Positions 34,052-44,743 of a stretch of 64,000 nt of DNA are shown here, piece after piece. A program made the translations under genes and the position numbers. Each line of letters starts with the position of its first letter. The stretch's first letter is position 1. Origin of the DNA: Cichorium intybus (taxonomy: Eukaryota > Streptophyta > Magnoliopsida > Asterales > Asteraceae); assembly GCA_023525715.1 (NCBI GenBank), contig CM042017.1, forward strand, positions 77,080,666 through 77,144,665, in the 5' to 3' direction. Under the pieces are notes generated by a model. The model was not told where the DNA came from, did no database searches, and saw nothing but the letters and a program-made list of their open reading frames with translations.

Positions 34052-37000
34052 ATGGCTGCTGAAGCATCATCGCAAACCGCTGAAGCCATGTCTATTCCAA
34101 ATCTCAAGAATCAATCATCAAACCTAGTCCTACGAAACGATCTATCTCTTTACCCTAAACCAATCGATGCATTGGTGGAATGCATGAAAAGGTCGGTACT
34201 AGGTTACGCCTTAACCTGCACTCCCTCCATCCCTGCGACTCTGGTTCACAGGGCACACTACACGTCTAATGCTCTGTTTGACTCCAACAACCAAGTCAAT
34301 TCTGTATTCTATGAAGTTGTCGACTCCAAGGGCAAAACGAAGAAAGTACAATTAACTAGAGAAAAATTTGCTGAAGCTCTTCGCCTTCCTGTTTACAATT
34401 CCAAAGAAATGGTTGTACCCTCCGCTGAACAACTCGTTGGCATGTTCAATGAGATGGGATATGACCCTCCGCTCGAGAAGATTAGTCTGTTCAAGAAAAA
34501 CCAACTTCCTGATCTTTGAAGATACTTCTTCAGTATCTTCCTTAGATGCCTCTCAGGAAGAACCTCAGGATTAGACTCGGCGAGTGTGGCCTTCCAAAGT
34601 CTTCTGTATGGGATCTTCTACGATGTAAAGGTAGACTATGTATCTATCCTCTGGTCTGATTTTTGCTCCCATATAAACCACAGCTTGAAGGGAACTGAAA
34701 TCGCAAACCCTAGATTTTGGGCAATTGTTGTACATGCCCACTACCAAAAAGCCGGATATGTTCCTAACCCTTCACTCGCTGAGATGAAGTTCACTCCCAT
34801 TGCGATTCCTATTCTAGACGACAAACCTGCTCACTTGTGTGCTCAAATACCAAATGTCATGCTATCCAAAGTTCCCCTGGAATGCAATGAGGTAAACTCC
34901 TATCGCAATACCTTAATAATTCCTTACCCAACACGCGATATGAGTCAGGTTGCACCTGTGAAAGAGCTTACAAAAGGAAAAGGGAAGAAGAAAATGGCTG
35001 GTGGACCCAGTGGTCCTAAAAAGGAAGAGAAGAAAAGAAAGACTTCGGTGAAAACATCACCGAAGAGGAAACAGCCGAAGAGGCAAAGGAAAATCATGGT
35101 TGTGGATGAGTCTTCGGATTCAGAAAGAACTCCATCCACAGTTCATGAAGAAGAACAAGAAGAAGAATTGTTTGTTGATCAACCTCCTTCACCTACATCA
35201 ACAACCAGACCAACTTCTCCATTACAAACTACCATTCCTCCATCTCCACCTAAAACAACCAGACCACCCACACCTACATATACTAAACCTCCTCCTCCAC
35301 CACCTCCCACAACAGCTCAACAAACTACCAACATTCACACTACTACATCTGACATACCACCACCACCACCAACAACTGCTCCTCCAACTTCCGAAGTACC
35401 TGTCTCTGGTATTGATTTTTCATTACCAGAGTTTGACTTACCCATATCACCCTTAAGACAAAACCCCACTTCAGCTGCCTTCTTTGAAGCCTTTCATATG
35501 GCTCCTTTGAACGTAGATGGAGTGTCTGATGAAGACTTGCCAGATGAAGGATTTGTACTAATGAAACAGTACAAAGTCCTCAACTCCAAGCTTGACACTC
35601 TCATTCAAGCTCAAACTGGCTTTGATCCCACCAAACCCACCTTGGGTGACATCACCGAAGAGATTGAATCTCTGGAGTTCTCCTTGTCCAAAGAATTCAA
35701 GGATTCCATACAAAAGCTTGAACAAAAGCTCTTGGGTGAACAAAATAAGATCCAATCTTCCTTCGAAAAGAAGTTGTAATCCGCTGTCACCTCCATCAAC
35801 AAGAATGTTGATGCTCTTACTGAGAAGACCGACAAAACAAACTCCGAAGTCATGACAGCCTTGCAAGGACTTCGGAGTGAATCCCAGCAAAGTACCAAGC
35901 TTGAAAAACAGCTTGATGAGGCCAGAGCAAAAATTGAAGAGCTCACTGCCGCCCAAACCGCTTCGGATGTCACTAAATTTACAGAGGAACTGCAACGAAC
36001 GAATGCAGCTCTCACACAAGATTTGATTACAAAGTTGAGAGTTGCACTTCAACCTCTGATAAATTTTTCTGACAGGTTGTTTAGGCCACAGGGCAGGCCT
36101 AGACAGATCCCTGCAGCCACAGCAGGTCCTTCAACCTCAACCATTACAACCACTGCCATGGGTGCTAGTGGATCGGCTGGAGCTGGGAGCTCAACAGACC
36201 GATCGCTAGAAAACATAATTGCCCCACACATGGAGGAAACATACAAGGCCAGGCGAGCAGATTACAATTTGATGATCAAAATAAACGAATTTGCTCGAGA
36301 TATTGGTGAATGGACCGTTGAGGCAATCAAGCAATTTGGATTTCAGAATCCAAATGTACTTAACAGACTTCCTCTTCGGAGTTTTGCAATTGTTGACTCC
36401 GAAGACATCCAGCTTGACATTCCATTCAATCTGAAGACTTTCGCTTTCCTTCAATTCGTCTCTTCGGTACCAGAGGATCAAAAAGCAAGTTTTTGGACCA
36501 ACAAAATAAACTTTCATGCCAAATACATTCAACGGCAGAGCTATGCTTGGAGCCTGAACAAGATAAAGAAAATCATTTCAATTATAGAAGTTGAAGTCTA
36601 TTTGGGCTTCAGAAATTATGAATTTCTTGTTCTTAGGGGGCAGACGAAGTTGAATCCAGGTTCACAATTGCAGACTTCCCACTCATGAATCCTATGGACT
36701 TCATCCAGATTCTTGATCTTCTGCGAAGCAGGGAGGCTGCTCATGCTGCAATGTCTGCCCTTGCTATTTAAAATCACATAATGGGATTTCTTAACAATTA
36801 TCTTCTCCGGTTTGAAAAACATGACCTGGAGCTATGTTCCTACTACAGACAACCTTTGAACACTCCTCCTGTTGTAGTTCGGAACATAGCAAGATTCAAG
36901 AATGGAGAGATCTTAGACGAACCATATGGCGTAGTTTTCAAAGGACTTCGAAATGAAACCGAAGTCACAATCAAGTTCTTTGAAATAGACTACATAGGCC

Positions 37001-37158
37001 TCCATCCCTCCTCCTTCATCACAGGGATGATTTCTCATATCAATGCCTGTCATGCAAATACCACCGAGAAAAAGAAGAAGTTCATAGATCATATGAACTG
37101 GTATCTTGCAGTAAGAAAGACTCTGAAGCGGGCATACAAGAGAAACTTTCGAGTATAG
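34052..37158 (+). pseudogene. S third ORF (env-like position), broken
   Basis: About 1035 codons in one frame apart from a late shift. N-terminal part (34052-34930): a globular alpha/beta-looking domain that I do not recognise by name. Middle (34960-35400): Lys/Arg-rich then Pro/Thr-rich, with runs of Pro. Then a coiled coil (35550-36000), a Thr/Ala/Gly linker, and a C-terminal globular part to 37158. Stops: TGA 34517 (Trp position), TAA 35777 (Gln-like position), TAA 36768. A G-run near 36636 adds one base. No clear signal peptide or membrane span was seen, so an envelope function is unsupported. It is called env-like only from its place after pol in SIRE elements. Confidence 0.65.
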
Positions 37159-37179
37159 GCTTCGGATGCACTTCACACA

Positions 37180-37190
37180 AAGGGGGAGAT
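37180..37190 (+). promoter_or_regulatory. S polypurine tract
   Basis: AAAGGGGGAGAT directly before the 3' LTR, the primer for plus-strand DNA. N has the similar AGGGGGAAAT at 15791. Confidence 0.88.
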
Positions 37191-37703
37191 TGTTGAGAAC
37201 ATTTGTGATGAAGTGCTGATATATATATCTGAAGTCCTGCCCATGAAGAAACCCCAAAGTGAATAAACAAGAGAAGACACCGAAGTCTAAAGACTCCGAA
37301 GTGCTATGCATAGAGGATCCGAAGACTTCACAGCCTGTCATCTTGTCTTTTGTGTGCACGCGTATAGTACAATACGTGTTGCATGAATCTTCTATCCTAT
37401 TGGCTAGTACACTGATAGGATATTCTCTGTAAAAGTTGTACTATTGGTATCACTGACTCAGTATAAATATCAGTGATACCATACCGTGTTAAGTGTGAGA
37501 TTACAAGATTAACTTACGAGAATTGTATATCTCCAAGATAGAAAACCCAATTGTAAAACCAAAGTTCTAATCGAATCATTCGGCACATGTTATTCATATC
37601 TTATTGTTCAATTAGCTCTGTTGCATTATCATTGTATTATTGATTGTGTTATTGATTGCATATTAATATTAGTTCATCTATTCTCATATTTCAACACCCA
37701 ACA
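37191..37703 (+). mobile_element. S 3' LTR
   Basis: TGTTGAGAAC to CACCCAACA. It differs from the 5' LTR by a 4-bp ATAT gain, two small indels and about eight substitutions. TATA box at 37462-37469. Confidence 0.92.
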
Positions 37704-37769
37704 GTGTGTGCAACGCACAAGGACTGATTTTGCAAAACTTTTGTGTGTGATTTCTTTTCTTTTGTGCAG
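37704..37769 (+). promoter_or_regulatory. H splice-acceptor-like tract before the second ORF
   Basis: GATTTCTTTTCTTTTGTGCAG (37749-37769, one base over twenty if written whole) is a pyrimidine tract ending in AG immediately before the ATG at 37770. With the donor-like GTAAGT seen in D after the GGCAACCC motif, it suggests that the second ORF is expressed from a spliced RNA. Inference only. Confidence 0.4.
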
Positions 37770-38977
37770 ATGGATTTCAGACCAGGACACCCATTCCTTC
37801 GATTTCCTGATATGCTGGAGGAGACTCCACGCTACCGTAATCGACTCGATGAGCTCCTTTCCCGACCGGTCCTAGCCGCTATTCATTTAAATCGGGCGAT
37901 TTTGACCCAGGCAGGCCTATGGGCTGAGATTTGTCCCTTCCTCCATCGTACTTGGACCGCAGGGACACATACTTTTACTTGCCGGGGTTGGGACAGGCTC
38001 ATGGCCACTGCTGATGATGTGGTATACAAGAAGCTCGTGCTCGAGTTCCTTTCGACTTGTAGATACACTTCGGCTTCCCAAGAGCCACGATCCCAGCTGA
38101 TCCGATTCAGGCTGGGAGTGGAGAGTCGGGAGTGCACACTTCGGGAGTTTGGCAGACGCGTCGGGATCTACACTAAGGTGGAGATGAGGGGCATTCACTT
38201 TACACCCTTCTTCACCGCCTGCTTCAGAGGTCAACCTCAGAGGGAGGCGAACGCAGTCGTTTGGGCATCCATGTTCGATGAGTTGTTTGAGGTCGGTCGG
38301 CCAAGGAGAGCCAGCTTCTGGATTAGCTTCTGGATTCACTTCATAGATTGATGCACCGTATCGTATCTACCTCCATCATGTAGAGGAGGGGATGCGATAA
38401 GGTGTCTGAGGAGGATATGTTCTATATGTGGGTCCTCTCTGATGCCAGCAGGCTCCTCAACCTGCCATATGCATTGGCGGTTTCACTGACGACCCGAGCA
38501 GCAGGTACAACTGGCAGCAGTCCTATGGCCGGCGGTCACTTCATTACCCGCCTGGCCCGATCTTATGGTATTTTGACAGTCGAGGTTATTGCCAGCAGAG
38601 CACCGACCGAGCCCTCGAGGGCCTCGGTACGTTACATGGAGAACAGGAGGATTATTCGCCAGCCACGACCAGGTATGATTGAGAGGATGCTGACGGTAGA
38701 GGATGAGGAGGAGTCAGAGGATGAGGAGCAGTTGGCCAGACCCACCCAGCGATGGAGAGTTGATGCACCGGTTCAGCCATCACCACAGCTCGCAGACGTG
38801 CTATCTATTGTGAGGGATCTGGATCGGAGGATGACACATATTGAGGCTCACCACCGCTGGTTGGCGGAGACACATAGGTTGATCATGCTCCAGATACAGA
38901 TAGAGGACATACCAGCATACCCTCCGAGAGACCATGATGAAGTGGCTGGTCCATCTGGGACCCAGCATGATGATTGA
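37770..38977 (+). pseudogene. H second ORF, Athila ORF-like, frameshifted
   Basis: The ATG at 37770 opens MDFRPGHPFLRFPDMLEE. The segment KKLVLEFLSTCRYTS followed by RFRLGVESRECTLREFGRRVG is the hallmark of the Athila ORF (plant retrotransposon ORF1) family. The first frame ends at 38351. Around 38310 the frame changes and continues 38402-38977 through EEDMFYMWVLSDASRLLNLP to an acidic and coiled C-terminus ending GPSGTQHDD. A 12-bp tandem duplication (AGCTTCTGGATT twice, about 38311-38334) lies at the break. The function of this family is unknown. It occupies the env-like position. Confidence 0.7.
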
Positions 38978-39135
38978 TGCATTTTCTTTTGATCTTTTTG
39001 AGACATTGTACATGACTTATCACTATCTTTTGTTTTTAGCTTTTATCGTTTATATGTTTGTTCGTTTTGCATTTAATTTGTTTGTGAGTGCTTGCATGTG
39101 AATACCAATGAAAGTCTACTGAGGAGTTGTTTCAA

Positions 39136-39168
39136 GCAAGTGTAGGGTCATTGTACCCCTACACTTGC
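39136..39168 (+). repeat. Hairpin in H 3' region, conserved in D
   Basis: GCAAGTGTAGGG and CCCTACACTTGC form a perfect 12-bp stem with a 9-nt loop. D has the counterpart at 48666-48696, with a G-U wobble replacing an A-U pair. Confidence 0.7.
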
Positions 39169-39987
39169 CATTTCACAGCGTGTTCACTGTTGCGCTACAA
39201 CTCCTGGAATCTGAATCATGAGGAGTACGTGTTTTTGTATCATGTGACAATCAAGTTCCAACAAGCAGTCTACCGTCTAAAGGGGTAACTCTTTCTCCCT
39301 TATTCTGAAATATTTTTTAAGTACAACGGGGACATTGTACGGTTTTAAGTGTGGGGTGTGGACGGTCGAAAGAGTTGATTTTTGAAATTTTGAAATTTTT
39401 GCGGGAAACGAGTAATTTTTAAAAATTTTAGCAATTTTTTTCAAAATTTTTAATAGATTGTAATTTTGAAACGAATAACTTTTGAATGTTTTAGCATTGG
39501 TATTTTTCAAGAAATAATGTTTAGTTGTTATCATGCTATATGTTTAGTCAAATAAGTTGAGTTTTAGGAGTTAGAAAAATTTAAGATTTGAGATATTTTA
39601 GGATTGGAATTTAGGATGGAACTGTCAATCAGTGGCCTTTGTTGTTCGAACCGGTAGGTGTGAAACGGGTGGCCTCGAAGAGGCACTTATGCACCTTACC
39701 ACCAAAGATCGTCTGGTTTGGGATAATATTTCTGAAAGCTCGTTACACGGACAACATCAAAAGTCATGGACAATTCTTTAACGGCCTTTATAATCTGAAT
39801 GAGTACGTGCACTTTTTAGTGAATAGAAAATTTATAATCAAGGGTTCTCTAGAAAGTCGTGAATTCCAAAGGATATTCTAGTCAGTTTTATCAAAATCAT
39901 TTACAATCTAATTCTAGAAACAATAAGCTTTGAAATTGAACACGTTCAAAAATGTTTGAGTCTTAGTTAAAATCTGTTAAAAACTCT

Positions 39988-40007
39988 CTTGCTTGGGGAA
40001 AAGCAAG
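39988..40007 (+). repeat. Small hairpin next to H 3' LTR
   Basis: CTTGCTT/AAGCAAG around GGGGAA. The same stem with loop GGGGAC stands at 44706-44725 and 49487-49506 in D, always about 20 bp before the LTR. Confidence 0.75.
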
Positions 40008-40025
40008 GCACAAGTGTGGTGTGAT

Positions 40026-41004
40026 TGACAACGCCTATCAATATCAAGGATTTTAGTCATTGTTAGGCCATATTCTTTGTGAATTTATATCATATATCGT
40101 ATGGTATTACTCACTTTTGTGCTAGGACTTGTGTGTAAGAAAATGATGAAAACAGGAACTAAACATGGGCAAAATGAAAGAAGTTTGGATAAACGTCATT
40201 TCAGTCGAAGTCGTATGCGCGCCGCGGAAAGGAGACACGCGCGTCGCGCATAGTCAAGTATGAGGCGGTGTAGAGAAATTCAAATTGTGAAAAACGTGGG
40301 ATAAGACAATACGTGCGTCGCGGATCCAAGCCCTGTGCGCTGCGTATCGTCAGATTTCTCAACTATAAATACAGGTCAATAGGTCGAAATCAAGAGGCGA
40401 AGAACGACCCGTAAGGTGGACCGTAGGTTTCTTTGACTCAGAGATTCAGATTTCAGCAACATTCTTGGTATTTCTTTATGTTTTCACTTTTAGTTCATTA
40501 TTAGTTAGTTTAGCTTAGCTTTTATTCTACTGTTTCTGGATTGAATTGATCAGTAGCAGTCGTTTAGTTGTTCTTATTTTCGGATATCAGTACCCTTTGT
40601 TCTCTGGAATTGGTTTTTAATTCAAGTAATCATTTGGTTTGATGTTTAATTGCATTTTTCGGTATTATTCATGTTTAGATGCTTGTTTGATGTGTTGGTT
40701 TGATTGTTTGCTTCTGAATTCGAATTTAGTTTCTGATTTCAGTAAGTAACTTTAGTTTAGAATTTGGTTTGGTTTAGTTTAGTTTATGTTTGATTTGGTT
40801 TTTGGCAATTGTTTTGGCATTGTTTTTATTGGTTTTTTGGAATGTAGAAATAGAGCTACTGGCTATAGCGTGACACTATAGTTGGTATACTATCGTTCTA
40901 TCTTGACCACCAAATTCATGCGGATCGACCATTGCTATTGCTATACTAGTTAGTTGGTGAGGTTAAATTTCTATTTTTGCATGCATAACGACCTAGGCGT
41001 GTCA
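40026..41004 (+). mobile_element. H 3' LTR (979 bp)
   Basis: TGACAACGCC to GCGTGTCA, followed by the duplication GTCGT. TATA box at 40364-40371. CG-word doublets GCGCCGC/GCGTCGC (40219, 40241) and GCGTCGC/GCGCTGC (40315, 40337) each have a 22-bp pitch and are better preserved than in the 5' LTR. Confidence 0.9.
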
Positions 41005-41009
41005 GTCGT

Positions 41010-41239
41010 CATCGGGTGTTTACAATTTTCGGAGTTTTGTGGCGAAGTATTCTGAATTTGGAATTTCAGGCATGTAAGGATTTAAGTGACCACGATCTTG
41101 TCGAAGTTGGTGGTGAGATCTTTCTGGTTTCGGTCATGTAAATATATAAATAACCATGGGATGCTTAAGTTTATAGTGCACGGATAGGGCAAGTGAGGAA
41201 AGGATTTCGAGGACGAAATTCTGATAAATGGGGGAGAGT
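41010..41239 (+). other. G2 internal end and polypurine tract
   Basis: This is the right-hand continuation of the host of H. It ends GATTTCGAGGACGAAATTCT, then GGGGGAGAGT (41230-41239), the standard Tekay-type junction before the 3' LTR. The coding trace is too decayed to assign. Confidence 0.6.
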
Positions 41240-42895
41240 TGTAAGACCCTAATCCCGGGAAGTTCAAGTTTTGGGTGTTTATGAGTCAAAGTTCGCGGAT
41301 TAAAGGAAGCAAAATTGGAAAATGTGGGAAATTGGTCATTATCGGTGCTAATACCATCATTAGCGATGCTAATGAGACCTTTAGCGACGTTAATAGCTGG
41401 CGAGGTGAGTTCGTTTGCATGATCTCAAATGGCGACACTAACTTAAGAGTTAGCGACACTAACTACTGATTTTAGGCCAAAACCCTAGATTTTGAAGTTT
41501 GTGCCACTTATAAGGGTGGGGAACCCTATGGCAGCCGCCATATGCATCATTTCAGCCCCCAAACTCGTGATTTTCTCATTCTAGGACATTTGGAGTGATT
41601 TTTGATGATCTTGGTATTCTTTGATGGATTTTTGATGAGATTATGATACTGTGAAGATACAAGGTGTTGCTAGGAAGCTTTGTTCAAGTGAAGATCAGCT
41701 AAAGCTATTGTTTCTGGACCATTGTGAGTAAAGTTCCCACCTTTGTGCATATTAATGGTTCTTCTCATGATTTTAGTGGGTTTTTATGGATTGGAATGAT
41801 GTAATGGTCCCTTTTGATGATTGTTCATGATCGAGAAGGATAAAATCTAGAACTTTATGCCTTGAATCCCTGATTTAGAACCTTTGGGATGGGTTAGAGA
41901 GTAAGCTAAACTCTCTTTGATGATTTTGGTTAGTTTTGGACCACTTTGGACTTGGATATTGTTCTTGAGCTAGCAAGATTATGTGTGGATGTCAAAGTTA
42001 GGATTTTTATGGATTTAGGGACTGTTTGGAAAGGTCCCTGGAAGGATTAAGACCTTGACTGAATGGATTAAGAGCTTAATGGACTTTTGAGGCTGTTCAT
42101 TATTAGCGACACTAACTAACGGAGTTAGCGGCACTAACTGTGCATGTTGACTTTGACATTTGACCGTTGACTTTTGACCAATTTGACTTTTGGTTAAGCT
42201 TGAGAGTTTGGGGCACCGAACTTAGAGGTTTATCCTATTTGAGATTTAAGAAGCTCTAAGTGGAGTTTATCTTTGTTAGGAAGTTCGCGCTGTCGGATCT
42301 ATAGAAGCGCGTGAGGACTGCTGTCTGGCTTTGCGGATCAGGTGAGTCTTCTCATTATAATATGGGTGATGTTGTATGCGTAGGTAGCCTTATTACTTTG
42401 TGTAATAATGTGTTGTATGTGCCTTACGTGTTTACTGACGGACCGGGGCAACCCCGAGAGTCAACCGATGATTACTGACGGATCCGGGAAAGACCAAGAG
42501 TCAACCGATGATTACTGACGGATTGGGGCAACCCGAGAGTCAACCGATGATTACTGGCGGATCAGGGAAGCCCGAGAGCCAACCGATGATTTTTCAAACG
42601 ATGATTTTATGTGATGAATCGTGTGGTATTTTGGGGAACCCACTAAGCTTTGTGCTTACTCTTTCATCCTAACAGTTTTTCAGGTATCTGCTGGCTTGAG
42701 CTTGGAGCACGGTGCGACTGTACCGCATCTGAAGTTTTGGTATTTAAGTCTTCCGCTGAATAATGTTCTGTAAACAAGATTTTATATGTTTTAAATATTA
42801 AGTTTTAATTTGGATGGATTTATTTGGCAACTCCTTTTTATGTATTTGAATCGTTTTTAAAATGAAAATTTTATTATGGAATTTGGGACGTTACA
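41240..42895 (+). mobile_element. G2 3' LTR, Tekay-like (1656 bp)
   Basis: TGTAAGACCCTAATCC to GGGACGTTACA. It contains TTAGCGAYRCTAA-type doublets (41342-41393, 41431-41463, 42102-42140) and a fourfold tandem repeat (42431-42590). A TATAAG-like box is near 41508. Its 5' partner is not in the window, so age cannot be read. Confidence 0.75.
42431..42590. repeat. Tandem repeat in G2 LTR, four copies of about 41 bp
   Basis: Each unit runs TTACTGACGGA..., GGGGCAACCCGAGAGTC, AACCGATGA, with small differences. It is comparable in position to the arrays in the solo LTR and in T, but unrelated in sequence. Confidence 0.85.
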
Positions 42896-43160
42896 TGGAA
42901 GCCTCTATTTATAGTGGTAGAATCGGACACTTCGTGTCGCCAACACCTTTAGATAGCGTCGCCAATTAACTAACTTCACGATATCTCGCCTTTTGAATTA
43001 ATTTGAATTACGGGGTTATATCTTCTTGGCGTCGCAAACTTCTTCCCTTAGCGTCGCTAGCTGCTCGATTCTTATCTTCTTATTTCTAGCTTATCCTTGT
43101 TCCATTTTGCCTCTAGTTCCAACATTTTAACACATTTCCTAAAACAAAAAACTTCCAAGG
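42896..43160 (-). mobile_element. Reverse Gypsy LTR fragment with TATA box
   Basis: The minus strand reads CTATAAATAGAGGCTTCCA at its low-coordinate end, as at 121-160. Two doublets of GYGTCGC words (42934 and 42956, 43029 and 43051), each 22 bp apart, precede it. No LTR terminus is visible, so boundaries are approximate. Confidence 0.5.
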
Positions 43161-43968
43161 AAAGTGAATGTATCCAATAGATTTATAACAATAATTCAAC
43201 TAAAATACACCAAATAACGTATAAATAATACGAACCAAAAACACGATATCAGTCATAAACTAACATGATTCAAGCAATTTCAATTAGAATGGTCATCTCA
43301 ACTAAAATTTACTCAACAATAAGGTATTTATAACTAGATAAATTGACCAACTTCTAATATATGAATCAAGAAATCAACACATAAAGGATAGCAGCAAAAT
43401 TGTTGTCCTTTTGCACACTTTGAAGCTGAAACTTGGACGGGTCCCAAATGGAGAACACGGCACTAGAAAGACCCACAAAATCAACATACGTATAGTTACA
43501 GGCACCATTTTTCCCAACATGATCTAGCTAGACCTTCCTTGAAAAGGCCACATCGAGGCTCTCTTGAAGTAATTGCCTAGATAGTTCATGTTCAGAGATA
43601 GACAATTAGTCATTAAGGACGTTCACAACATTCTCATTCACCAACTATTTTACCATATTAGTGGTATTGTTCATATCCCGTCCAGTTTCAAACACGAGAA
43701 AGATCGTCTAGTGAATTTCATTTTCAGTGGAATTGACATCATCATGGTTGTTCTGATGATTTTTCTAGGATGGTAGCTTAAAGCCTCGTGTTGGACATGA
43801 TTAAATCATATTTTGAGTCTTCTTTCTTGCTTCCTTCTCTGTTGAATTGATACACTATTTGTTTGACATCGCCAAATACCAACATATAGTTGCATTTGTT
43901 TCCTTTTCCTATTGGTTTATGAACACCTGCAGGGGCTGTTGAAGGATTTTAGCAACATATGTTTGACA
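43161..43968. other. Unassigned stretch with a weak LINE-like trace
   Basis: No intact gene. On the minus strand, 43590 to 43380 encodes with one stop a string containing SSAVFSIWDPSKFQLQSVQ, which resembles the G-G-x-x-S-x-W-D-P segment of plant LINE endonucleases. I cannot confirm it. The rest shows nothing I recognise. It ends in the left duplication ATGTT of D (43969-43973). Confidence 0.25.
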
Positions 43969-43973
43969 ACGCC

Positions 43974-44743
43974 TAGTAATATCAAGTATTTTAGGCGTTG
44001 TTTAGCCGTGTTTTAGTTAATTTATCCTTATTAATTGGCTAATATCACTTACTTTTGTGCCAAAGTGCTTGGAAATGTTTTTAGTGTAAATGCAGGGGTT
44101 TTAGTGCAATTCTGGAGAAGTTACGGAGCAAAACGGACAAGAAATAGAAGTCTGGACACATTAGCGTCGCTAACTTTTAAGGTTAGTGTCGCTAATGTTC
44201 GCAGGAGGGAAAATCTGCAATTCAAAATTCAAACGCGCGCCAGGAATCTTCTAGAAGCAATATTAGCGACGCTAATTTCCACATTAGCGACGCTAATGTC
44301 AAAAATTCATAAAATTTGCGTTTTTGACTTTTAAACTCCGAAAAGTCGGGATAAGGCAACACGCGCGACGCGGGAAAGACAATGCCGCGGCGCGGAAACC
44401 CTAATTTCGCACCATTATAAATACCGGAGTCCCGTCCGACTTTTCACTCATCCCGGGATGCGAAGGAGGGATCCGAAGGCACTATTTCGTCAGTTTTTCA
44501 GTGGGAATCAATATTTTGGTTAGTAATTTAGTTTTTCTCTTATTTTATCAACTCGGTATCGAGGTATTCCGCAATCGGGATTTCCATCGATTACTTGATG
44601 TTTGTTTAGATTCATAGTTTCTGATTTTAGTAGAATAATCAGTAGGTTAGATCTGATATTTTATTGTGATTGTTTGAGTCTTAGTTAAAATCTGTTAAAA
44701 ACTCTCTTGCTTGGGGACAAGCAAGGCACAAGTGTGGGGTGTT
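43974..44743 (+). mobile_element. D LTR1 front fused to an internal 3' tail
   Basis: LTR text runs to ATTGTTTGA (44670-44678), then switches to GTCTTAGTTAAAATC, the internal end seen at 49459. ATTGTTTGA stands at both parents (45428 region and 49450 region), so a 9-bp homology marks the junction. TATA at 44416-44423. Doublets: GCGTCGC-type at 44161/44183, GCGACGC at 44263/44284, and 44365/44387. Confidence 0.85.

Larger units (their letters stand above)
24181..37703 (+). mobile_element. S: SIRE-like Copia with third ORF, nested in H
   Basis: LTRs at 24181-24690 (510 bp) and 37191-37703 (513 bp) differ by about eight substitutions and three indels. The target duplication is GTGTC (24176-24180) against GTGTG (37704-37708). 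Order: LTR, tRNA-Met PBS, gag with UBN2, knuckle and long coiled coil, PR, IN, RT, RNase H, 2-kb spacer, a roughly 1035-codon third ORF, polypurine tract, LTR. Domain order PR-IN-RT-RH is the Copia order, and the extra ORF after pol places it with SIRE/Maximus-type elements. All three genes carry stop codons, so it is not autonomous now. Confidence 0.93.
38978..40025 (+). other. H conserved 3' non-coding region
   Basis: About 900 bp here align with 48600-49524 of D (CAGTGGCCTTTGTTGTTCGA, AAAGCTCGTTACACGGACAA, TTAAGTGTGGGGTGTGGACG). Indels between them are not multiples of three, so it is not coding. It holds a 12-bp-stem hairpin (39136-39168) and a 7-bp-stem hairpin next to the LTR (39988-40007). 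The AAGTGTGGTGTGAT before 40026 serves as polypurine tract. Confidence 0.7.
6529..41004 (+). mobile_element. H: Athila-like Gypsy, non-autonomous, host of C and S
   Basis: LTRs at 6529-7510 and 40026-41004 are flanked by a perfect 5-bp duplication GTCGT (6524-6528, 41005-41009). After removal of the nested C (7777-20552) and S (24181-37703), the element is about 8.2 kb. Its order is LTR, tRNA-Asp PBS, gag, retropepsin, a private tail, the GGGAGGCAACCC motif, an Athila ORF-like second gene, a long 3' region, and LTR. No integrase, RT or RNase H is present, so the element needed an autonomous relative. The LTRs differ at roughly 36 positions in their first 430 bp, so H is old relative to its inserts. 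Confidence 0.88.

Noticed and set aside
38311..38334. 12-bp tandem duplication in the H second ORF as a functional repeat
   Set aside because: It occurs once, at a frameshift, in a decayed gene, and is most simply slippage.
39639..39881. 80-codon frame conserved in H and apparently in D
   Set aside because: The D counterpart has an 11-base length difference in the middle, so the frame is not kept. Conservation is at nucleotide level.
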